A stretch of 5,870 nucleotides of DNA. It comes from Polynucleobacter meluiroseus (GTDB lineage Bacteria > Verrucomicrobiota > Verrucomicrobiia > Opitutales > UBA953). The notes below the pieces were generated by a model. The model was not told the DNA's origin. It did not search any database and worked only from the letters and a program-made list of their open reading frames with translations. The number at the start of each line of letters is the position of its first letter. Position 1 is the stretch's first letter. Made by a program: the position numbers and the translations under genes. The stretch lies in contig CALPIW020000107.1 of assembly GCA_943323725.2 (NCBI GenBank), positions 1-5,870 of the forward strand, in the 5' to 3' direction. Positions 1 to 4,046 of the stretch are shown piece after piece.

Positions 1-852
1 CATGCAGACGGGTTCCCAGAGGTCGGCGTGGAAGGCGGGCTTGGTCCAGCCGGTCGCGCCATCCGCGGCGTAGGCCACGAGCTTGCGGTTGGGCTTGGCG
101 ACCGTACGCGAGACGAGCATGACTCGTCCGTCCGAGAGTTCCGCGACCACGGATTCGTTCGGGCCGCCGAGCTCCGGCTGATTGGGCATGGCCACCTCGC
201 CCGCCTGCCACGTCCGGCCGCGATCGTCGCTGACGATCGTGCCGGCGAACGAAGGGCCGTGATCGCCGACCTTGCCATAGGCGAGCCACACGGGGACGAC
301 CATACGGCCGGACTTGAGCTGGATGCCGTGGCCAGGGCCGGTCGCGATGACTTTCCAATCCTGATATTTCCGGAAGGGCTCGAAGACGGCGGTGATTTCC
401 GTCGGCGCCGACCACGTGAGGCCGTCGTCCGTCGAACGACACAGGAACGCGCGCGCGTAGTTGACGCAATAGAGCAAGGTGATGACGCCGGTCTCGCGAT
501 CGGCGACCATGACCGGATTGTTGACGGCCTGCTCTTTCTCGCCGCCGGTCTTCTTACGCGGGTTGCCTTCGAGGCGCGGACCATGGTGCCCGAGCTGCGT
601 CGCCGCCGACCACGTCACACCGCCATCGACCGAGCGGCGCAGCCGTACCTCGATCTCACCCCAGTCCGACTTCCCGTCGCGCCGGGCTTCGCAATAAGCG
701 AGCAACGTGCCCTTCGGCGTGACCAGCAAGCCGGGGATGCGGTAGACCTTCACGCCGTCCATCCCGAACGGAAAGACGTCGGCCTGCTCGAAGGTCTGCG
801 CCTCCGACCGGCCAGCCAGGAGCATGAGGACGAGCAGGGTGAATCGCTTCAT
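1..852 (-). CDS. Secreted sialidase / exo-alpha-sialidase (BNR/Asp-box), C-terminus outside window
   Basis: The first 284 residues are present; the 3' end runs off the window. A signal peptide is visible (MKRFTLLVLMLLAGRSEA, likely cleaved near residue 18-19), so the enzyme should act in the periplasm or outside the cell. Family marks in order: YRIPGLL at 37-43 (first arginine of the sialidase Arg triad, R38), EAR at 55-57 after GTLLAY, Asp-box SVDGGVTW at 74-81, NNP at 111-113, Asp-box STDDGLTW at 140-147, GPGHGIQL at 172-179, Asp-box SDDRGRTW at 208-215, then NE at 232-233 and a following arginine R249. This is the usual GH33-like six-blade propeller order; the last blades and the third triad arginine lie beyond the edge. 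Sialidases release terminal sialic acids from glycans, but BNR proteins of this phylum can have other substrates, so specificity is inferred. The ATG at 852 gives the signal peptide. No strong Shine-Dalgarno sequence precedes it, only GGTGGG. Confidence 0.9.
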   Translation of the reverse strand, partial: MKRFTLLVLMLLAGRSEAQTFEQADVFPFGMDGVKVYRIPGLLVTPKGTLLAYCEARRDGKSDWGEIEVRLRRSVDGGVTWSAATQLGHHGPRLEGNPRKKTGGEKEQAVNNPVMVADRETGVITLLYCVNYARAFLCRSTDDGLTWSAPTEITAVFEPFRKYQDWKVIATGPGHGIQLKSGRMVVPVWLAYGKVGDHGPSFAGTIVSDDRGRTWQAGEVAMPNQPELGGPNESVVAELSDGRVMLVSRTVAKPNRKLVAYAADGATGWTKPAFHADLWEPVCM

Positions 853-894
853 GCGCCCACCATGCCCCGTCCCCGCCCCCTCCGCAACCCGAAG
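853..894 (-). promoter_or_regulatory. G-run leader upstream of the sialidase gene, copy A
   Basis: Read on the minus strand, this leader carries four G-runs: 890-888 (3 G), 880-876 (5 G), 874-871 (4 G) and 868-865 (4 G). The loops are 7, 1 and 2 nt, which fits the canonical G-quadruplex pattern. The last run ends 12 nt before the ATG, followed by CATGGTG. A related leader with the same layout precedes the gene at 2433-2834 (about 80 % identical by eye, counting two 1-nt gaps). An upstream ATG at 863 opens a four-codon frame (M-V-G-A) whose TGA overlaps the sialidase ATG as ATGA. The G-runs and homology are seen directly; folding and any regulatory role are inference. Confidence 0.45.
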
Positions 895-919
895 GTAGGG
901 TCGGGACCGCGTCACGACC
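895..919 (+). repeat. GTAG-headed REP-like hairpin 1
   Basis: GTAG (895-898) is followed directly by a 9-bp stem with one mismatch: GGTCGGGAC (899-907) and GTCACGACC (911-919) around the 3-nt loop CGC. This layout (GTAG foot, 9-nt arms, 3-nt loop, 25 nt in total) recurs elsewhere in the window with different stem sequences. A GTAG-type tetranucleotide next to a hairpin is the known mark of REP elements handled by RAYT (TnpA-REP) transposases. No RAYT gene is present here. Confidence 0.65.
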
Positions 920-937
920 TCGCTGCCTCGGCCTCGG

Positions 938-962
938 GTAGGGACGGCTCTCCGAGCGGTCC
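938..962 (+). repeat. GTAG-headed REP-like hairpin 2
   Basis: GTAG (938-941) is followed by arms GGACGGCTC (942-950) and GAGCGGTCC (954-962) around loop TCC, with one mismatched pair. It has the same orientation as hairpin 1 and starts 43 nt after it, so the two form a direct tandem. The stem sequence matches the perfect copy at 2875-2899 apart from one base. It lies between the stop of the pyruvyl-transferase-like gene and the start of the sialidase gene. Confidence 0.7.
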
Positions 963-1008
963 GTTCATTTCATCGGCGGGCGCAGAAAGCCACGCCCTTC
1001 CCGGCCGT

Positions 1009-2259
1009 TCAGGCGAGGCCGCGGAGCGAGGCGGCGAAGCGGGCGTGGACGAAGTCCATCGCCCGGCGCACCTTCGCGCGGGCGGCCGCCTGGTCGCGAT
1101 CGATCTCGAACAAGGTCGCGGCGAGCTGCTCGACCGGGGTCTCGTCCATCTCGAGCAGCCATTCCGGGAGGCCGATGTCGCGGAACATCCAGCACTTGGG
1201 GGAATGGAACTCAGAATAGGTGTGGATGACCGGAGTGCCGTTCGCGAGGGCGATGATCGGCGCATGCGGCTCATGGCAGACGACGGTGTGCGCGCGGGCG
1301 AAGACCGAGGCGGCCTCGTCCGCGTTCCAGAAGGCCGGCAGGTTGACGACCTGACGACGGATCTCGGCGGGCAGCGGATCGTGGAGCAGGCGCTTATTGT
1401 GCGCCATCTCCTTGAAGGTCTCGGGCGCGATCAGCACCTTGCCGCCGGACCGGCGTACCCAGCGCGTGATGAGCTCGCGGTATTTGGCCGCCCGTCGCTC
1501 GTCGTCGGCGACCTGCGCCGGCGTGGGGTGCAACGGGTTGAGTTTCTCGGGACGAGGATCGTCGACGCCCGGCGCCTTGGGCGTGTTGGTACGGAGGTGC
1601 ACGGTGATGAAGCGCCGCTCTTCCAGACCGAGCGCGCGCATCGTGGCGAGGCCGCGCGCATCGTCCCGCACGTCGATGCCGAAGCAACCGTCAGGCCCGA
1701 AATCCAGCACCCCGGGCCGCACGCCCGCGGCGCGCAGGATGCCGAGCGTCTTGGTCTCGCGCGTATAGACGAACTCGGCGCCGTTCAGGAGCGCGATCCG
1801 CTCCGCCGCGCCGGGACCGCTCACCATCGTCGGGAAGAATGACTGCCCGAAGAGCCCGTATTTCTTCCCATGCTTCCGACAGAACTGCATATAGGAGAGA
1901 TCTTGGCCCATCCCGGAATTCCGGATGAAAAGATCGCTCTCGAGGATCGCCCGCCGCAACGCCTCGTCGCGTTCGGTCTGGCCGTCGAGCTTGCCTTGCA
2001 GGATCCGCACGCGCGGAAAGCGGGCCTGCAGCATCGCCGTGACGCGTTCGTCCAGCTTCATCGCCCAGAGGGTCACCTGCGCGGCGGGCAGATGCTCTTC
2101 GAGCAGACGTAACGTCCCCGGCGTGTGCCCGATGTCGCCGATGTTCACGGTGTCCCAGGCGGATTGCAGGACGATCCGAGGCGCGGGCCGGCGACCGACG
2201 CAACCGGTGCCGACCGCAGCGGCGAACAAGGTCAGGAGGAAATCGCGGCGGGGAAGCAT
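1009..2259 (-). CDS. Polysaccharide pyruvyl transferase family protein with Tat/lipoprotein-like signal
   Basis: This 416-residue protein resembles the PF04230 family, whose known members (CsaB, WcaK, EpsO types) add pyruvate ketals from PEP to surface polysaccharides. Family marks: an N-x-G-D motif (N39, G41, D42) after the first beta strand, ESDLFIRNSGMGQ at 107-119 in the place of the usual glycine-rich stretch, YTRETKTLGILRAAGV at 165-180, and a C-terminal segment at 328-364 (PHAPIIALANGTPVIHTYSE, then FHSPKCWMFRDIGL). In that segment the usual R-x-H is E-P-H (E330, H332). The N-terminus has twin arginines in PRRDFLLT (3-10), a hydrophobic stretch and a cysteine at 20 (GTGC, a poor lipobox), so export is predicted. 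That is odd for a PEP-dependent enzyme, and the real reaction may differ. The start is well fixed: an in-frame stop lies 36 nt upstream and no other start codon intervenes. No Shine-Dalgarno sequence is evident. Confidence 0.83.
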   Translation of the reverse strand: MLPRRDFLLTLFAAAVGTGCVGRRPAPRIVLQSAWDTVNIGDIGHTPGTLRLLEEHLPAAQVTLWAMKLDERVTAMLQARFPRVRILQGKLDGQTERDEALRRAILESDLFIRNSGMGQDLSYMQFCRKHGKKYGLFGQSFFPTMVSGPGAAERIALLNGAEFVYTRETKTLGILRAAGVRPGVLDFGPDGCFGIDVRDDARGLATMRALGLEERRFITVHLRTNTPKAPGVDDPRPEKLNPLHPTPAQVADDERRAAKYRELITRWVRRSGGKVLIAPETFKEMAHNKRLLHDPLPAEIRRQVVNLPAFWNADEAASVFARAHTVVCHEPHAPIIALANGTPVIHTYSEFHSPKCWMFRDIGLPEWLLEMDETPVEQLAATLFEIDRDQAAARAKVRRAMDFVHARFAASLRGLA

Positions 2260-2364
2260 GGCTGAGTCCCGAGCCTGGCGAACCCGTTCGGCGGCTCAAA
2301 CCGATTCGACCCGCCGGCGATGCCGAGACAGGGACAGCATCACGTGCCGTCCTCGTTGCCTTAG

Positions 2365-2390
2365 GTAGGGTCGGGACCTAATTGTCTTGA
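2365..2390 (+). repeat. Decayed GTAG-headed hairpin 3
   Basis: GTAG (2365-2368) and the same left arm as hairpin 1 (GGTCGGGAC, 2369-2377) are present, but the right side has drifted. Only TCGGGAC (2371-2377) can pair with GTCTTGA (2384-2390), with two G-U pairs and a 6-nt loop. It reads as a degenerate member of the family, placed upstream of the pyruvyl-transferase-like gene. Confidence 0.45.
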
Positions 2391-2395
2391 GGCAG

Positions 2396-2424
2396 GGACG
2401 CGTCGGCGACGCGTCCGCCCCTAC
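2396..2424 (-). repeat. GTAG-headed REP-like hairpin 4 (inverted)
   Basis: There is a perfect 9-bp stem, GGACGCGTC (2396-2404) and GACGCGTCC (2408-2416), around a 3-nt loop. On the minus strand a GTAG (2424-2421) precedes the stem with a 4-nt extension, GGGC. It faces hairpin 3 (plus strand, 2365-2390), so together they form an inverted, BIME-like pair. On the plus strand the left flank GCAG (2393-2396, its last base shared with the stem) is one base from GTAG, so orientation is not fully certain. Confidence 0.6.
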
Positions 2425-2432
2425 CCCACCCC

Positions 2433-2834
2433 TCACGAAGAGACCACGTAGAACCCCTCGCGGCGGAAGATCTCGGCCACGGCGGCCTCGCGCGCCTTGG
2501 AATCCGTCCGCAAAGGCCGCGCGAGTCCGTAGATCTCCTTCTTCACCGAAGGCTTCAGCCCGTCAAGGTCTGCCAGGCGCGTGGCGAGCTCGATCGGGCG
2601 GATCCCATACTTATGGATCCAACCACGCTGCGACTTGTACTTCAGGAGGTGCTGCAGGTAACGCTCTTCGGTCGGGAGGCCGGTCTCGCCGACATAGATG
2701 ACCTGTTTCGGCGACTTCTTGCCTTCGCCATTGGCCCTTAGGACCCGATTCTTGTCCGCCGGAGTAAAGTGCTTCAGCGGCATCAACAAGCCGGCGTACA
2801 CGATGCGTTGCGGGGTGCTCTTTTTCTTGGCCAT
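2433..2834 (-). CDS. Small GIY-YIG nuclease-like protein
   Basis: This 133-residue protein has a very basic start (MAKKKSTPQR). The core resembles the small stand-alone GIY-YIG family: an IVYAG strand at 11-15 stands for the GIY element, VIYVGET at 45-51 for YIG, then R58 and H62 in EERYLQH (57-63), a KYG turn at 75-77, and a C-terminal helix with E116 as the likely metal-binding glutamate before REGFYVVSS. The spacing of YVG, R, H and the late E matches the family. Such domains cut DNA, but some family members have unclear roles, and no partner domain for target choice is seen. The ATG at 2834 is preferred over an in-frame TTG at 2873. The TTG would translate the G-run leader, which is related to the leader of the sialidase gene and shows no codon-like substitution pattern. 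It sits between two GTAG hairpin pairs; no clear Shine-Dalgarno sequence. Confidence 0.68.
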   Translation of the reverse strand: MAKKKSTPQRIVYAGLLMPLKHFTPADKNRVLRANGEGKKSPKQVIYVGETGLPTEERYLQHLLKYKSQRGWIHKYGIRPIELATRLADLDGLKPSVKKEIYGLARPLRTDSKAREAAVAEIFRREGFYVVSS

Positions 2835-2874
2835 GAGTGCACCATGCCCAATCCCCTCGCCCTCGCAACCCAAG
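2835..2874 (-). promoter_or_regulatory. G-run leader upstream of the GIY-YIG-like gene, copy B
   Basis: On the minus strand four G-runs occur at 2871-2869, 2862-2860, 2856-2853 and 2849-2847, with loops of 6, 3 and 3 nt: a textbook G-quadruplex pattern. The last run ends 12 nt before the ATG at 2834 and is followed by CATGGTG, exactly as in copy A at 853-894. The 5' end abuts a GTAG-headed hairpin, also as in copy A. Function is unknown; control of translation or a dispersed repeat are both possible. Confidence 0.45.
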
Positions 2875-2899
2875 GTAGGGACGGCTCTCCGAGCCGTCC
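2875..2899 (+). repeat. GTAG-headed REP-like hairpin 5 (perfect copy)
   Basis: GTAG (2875-2878) precedes a perfect 9-bp stem: GGACGGCTC (2879-2887) and GAGCCGTCC (2891-2899) around loop TCC. This is the cleanest member of the family in the window. It faces hairpin 6 across 16 nt, forming an inverted pair between the terminator of the barrel-protein gene and the GIY-YIG-like gene. Confidence 0.72.
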
Positions 2900-2915
2900 G
2901 CTCCTTAGCCCTCGC

Positions 2916-2940
2916 GGTCGCGACACGGTCGCGCCCCTAC
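2916..2940 (-). repeat. GTAG-headed REP-like hairpin 6 (inverted)
   Basis: Read on the minus strand, GTAG (2940-2937) is followed by arms GGGCGCGAC (2936-2928) and GTCGCGACC (2924-2916) around loop CGT, with one mismatch (G against A). The architecture equals hairpins 1, 2 and 5, but the stem sequence is different. It is the right half of the inverted pair with hairpin 5. Confidence 0.68.
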
Positions 2941-2976
2941 CCTTCCTCGCGCCCACAGGTTCTCCACGTGTCCCCT

Positions 2977-2991
2977 CGCGGCTTCGCCGCG
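2977..2991. repeat. Short GC hairpin without GTAG head
   Basis: A perfect 6-bp stem, CGCGGC (2977-2982) and GCCGCG (2986-2991), surrounds the loop TTC. It lies just past the terminator of the barrel-protein gene. There is no GTAG head, so it is not assigned to the hairpin family; no function can be given. Confidence 0.35.
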
Positions 2992-3002
2992 CCGATCGTC
3001 GC

Positions 3003-3040
3003 AAAGAAAAAGCCCGCCCGGCTTTCGCCGGACGGGCTTT
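3003..3040 (-). terminator. Intrinsic terminator of the outer-membrane barrel gene
   Basis: Read on the minus strand, a 14-bp stem (3040-3027 pairing with 3022-3009, one G-U pair) encloses a GAAA tetraloop (3026-3023). It begins with AAAGCCCG and ends in CGGGCTTT, followed by a T-rich run (3008-3003). It starts 26 nt after the stop codon of the minus-strand gene at 3067-3744. It is a textbook Rho-independent terminator and should isolate that gene from the GIY-YIG-like gene downstream. Confidence 0.9.
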
Positions 3041-3066
3041 GGGTTCGGGCTGAGCGTGAACCTGCT

Positions 3067-3744
3067 TTAGAAGTTCGCGCGCACGCCGAAGCTGAGCGTG
3101 TTGTCGGCGCGGCCCAGGCCGAGCACCGAATCCTCCGTGGCGTAGGTCAGGTGAACGGTCACATATTCCACCGGCGTGTAAGCCAGGGTCAGGCCGACGG
3201 AGAAAGGCGAGCCGTCGAAACGCTCCGCCAAGGCGGTGCGAGCGGAGGCGGTGGAGAAGCCCTTATCCGTATCGAAATCGCTGAGGAACTTGTTCGCCGA
3301 GAGGATGGCGGTGAAACCTTCGCCCAGGGGGCGAGCATAACTGGCTCCGAGGACGAACTGCTGGTTGCGGAAGGCGTCGCCGACGAAGCCGCCCTTGGTC
3401 CGACCGGTGGTCTGGCCGTAAGCGAGGGAGAGTGTGACGATGCCCTGTTCGATGTGCATGTCATATTCGGCTCCCACGGCGAAACGGCGGGCGCCGACTT
3501 CCACGTTGAGGCCGGAAACCAAGTCGAATCGATCGGAGGTGGCATCGGCAAAACCCAGGGTCATGCGCGCGCCGTCCCAGACCTTGGCCTTGATGCCATA
3601 GGACATGCCGTCGAAGTCATCGACGTCGCGGGCGATCATGAAGTTATCGGCGGTGAGCGAGAAGCTGTCGGCGGGAGCCTTGACCGAGGTGGTCTCGGCT
3701 TGGGCGGCGGCGGCAACGAGGAGGAGCGGGAGTAGGGATTTCAT
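3067..3744 (-). CDS. Small outer-membrane beta-barrel protein (porin-like), unassigned family
   Basis: This 225-residue protein has a signal peptide MKSLLPLLLVAAAAQA, with AQA cleavage after residue 16. The mature part is built of alternating polar and hydrophobic residues with many Gly and aromatic positions: for example SYGIKAKVWDGARMTLGFA (48-66), RRFAVGAEYDMHIEQG (86-101), IVTLSLAYG (102-110), QFVLGASYARPL (129-140), FSVGLTLAYTPVEYVTVHLT (181-200). It ends in LSFGVRANF, whose terminal phenylalanine after alternating residues is the classic signal for insertion by the Bam machinery. About eight to ten strands could fit. No cysteine, enzyme motif or known porin name is recognised; it could be a small barrel channel or an adhesin-like protein. 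It has its own terminator (3003-3040) and no upstream gene in its direction for at least 2 kb, so it is probably monocistronic from the divergent region. No clear Shine-Dalgarno sequence precedes the ATG. Confidence 0.72.
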   Translation of the reverse strand: MKSLLPLLLVAAAAQAETTSVKAPADSFSLTADNFMIARDVDDFDGMSYGIKAKVWDGARMTLGFADATSDRFDLVSGLNVEVGARRFAVGAEYDMHIEQGIVTLSLAYGQTTGRTKGGFVGDAFRNQQFVLGASYARPLGEGFTAILSANKFLSDFDTDKGFSTASARTALAERFDGSPFSVGLTLAYTPVEYVTVHLTYATEDSVLGLGRADNTLSFGVRANF

Positions 3745-3814
3745 GGCGGTGCCGATGGTGCCCGCGGCCAGATGCCTTCAAGTAATTCTTGAGCGTTTCC
3801 TGTATCCACAATCT

Positions 3815-3847
3815 ATTGTCACCAGACCGCCATCCGCCTGTGACAAT
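3815..3847. promoter_or_regulatory. Inverted repeat, candidate operator in divergent promoter region
   Basis: ATTGTCAC (3815-3822) and GTGACAAT (3840-3847) form a perfect 8-bp inverted repeat with a 17-nt spacer, so the half-site centres are 25 bp apart. It lies 71 nt from the start of the barrel-protein gene and about 200 nt from the amidohydrolase start. Two-fold symmetry in a divergent region suggests a dimeric regulator site, or alternatively a stem-loop. The repeat is seen; the role is inferred. Confidence 0.4.
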
Positions 3848-3873
3848 CGATGCGGCTTAGTGCTCCTCTCTTG

Positions 3874-3905
3874 CCAACCGGCCAACCGATCAACCGGCCA
3901 ACTAA
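3874..3905 (+). repeat. Octamer array 1 (4 units, CCAACCGG type)
   Basis: Four head-to-tail 8-mers: CCAACCGG at 3874, CCAACCGA at 3882, TCAACCGG at 3890 and CCAACTAA at 3898. The CAAC core is invariant at unit positions 2-5. It is in the leader region of the amidohydrolase gene. Confidence 0.7.
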
Positions 3906-3929
3906 CTCAGCATTATTCTGGCCCACTGG

Positions 3930-3953
3930 GCCTCCGAGCCTCTGTGCCTCTTA
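3930..3953 (+). repeat. Octamer array 2 (3 units, GCCTCNNN type)
   Basis: Three consecutive 8-mers start with GCCTC: GCCTCCGA at 3930, GCCTCTGT at 3938 and GCCTCTTA at 3946. A slipped fourth unit (GTCTC at 3955) may follow. The period is the same as arrays 1 and 3, with a different unit. Confidence 0.55.
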
Positions 3954-3960
3954 TGTCTCC

Positions 3961-4016
3961 CCCTTGCCCACTTGTCACCGTGCCAGCGTGCCCACGTGTC
4001 GCCGTGTCCACTTGCC
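3961..4016 (+). repeat. Octamer array 3 (7 units, NNCKTGYC consensus)
   Basis: Seven uninterrupted 8-mers fit NNCKTGYC, starting at 3961, 3969, 3977, 3985, 3993, 4001 and 4009; examples are CACTTGTC at 3969 and CACGTGTC at 3993. Unit positions 3 (C), 5 (T), 6 (G) and 8 (C) are invariant in all seven. The array ends 30 nt before the amidohydrolase ATG. Confidence 0.7.
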
Positions 4017-4046
4017 CCCTCTCGGTTCCACCGCACCATCACCCAC

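Larger units (their letters stand above)
3745..4046. other. Divergent intergenic region (302 bases) between barrel-protein and amidohydrolase genes
   Basis: No gene is visible. From left to right it holds a small inverted repeat (TCAAG, 5 nt, CTTGA at 3778-3792), an 8-bp inverted repeat (3815-3847) and three separate blocks of 8-nt-period repeats (3874-3905, 3930-3953, 3961-4016) before the amidohydrolase ATG. Promoters for both directions should be here, but I see no convincing -35/-10 pair. The last 170 bases of the plus strand are rich in C and T. Confidence 0.6.

Noticed and set aside
980..1008. Possible terminator after the pyruvyl-transferase-like gene
   Set aside because: Only a 5-bp GGGCG/CGCCC stem with a long loop and no T-run; too weak to call.
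28..1842. A 604-codon open frame on the plus strand opposite the sialidase and pyruvyl-transferase-like genes
   Set aside because: It spans two well-supported minus-strand genes and the repeat-filled gap. Its translation is rich in Arg, Gly and Asp with no family motif. Long antisense frames are expected in high-GC DNA.
2835..2873. Upstream TTG start extending the GIY-YIG-like protein by 13 codons
   Set aside because: The extension equals the G-run leader also found before the sialidase start, where a signal peptide fixes the ATG. Differences between the two copies show no coding pattern.
895..2940. Hairpins considered as insertion sequence ends or integron attachment sites
   Set aside because: No transposase or integrase frame lies between them, and the 25-nt GTAG-hairpin form fits REP elements better.
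2698..3735. A 345-codon open frame on the plus strand opposite the barrel-protein gene
   Set aside because: It runs through the terminator, the hairpin pair and the antisense of a gene with a signal peptide and barrel pattern; no recognisable protein.
3874..4016. Tandem units considered as a CRISPR array
   Set aside because: The units are 8 nt, contiguous and degenerate; there are no 25-40-nt repeats with unique spacers and no cas gene.
3972..4046. Upstream in-frame ATG extending the amidohydrolase by 25 codons
   Set aside because: It would translate the octamer array and push the Tat motif away from the N-terminus. The ATG at 4047 places the twin arginines at residues 7-8, as expected.
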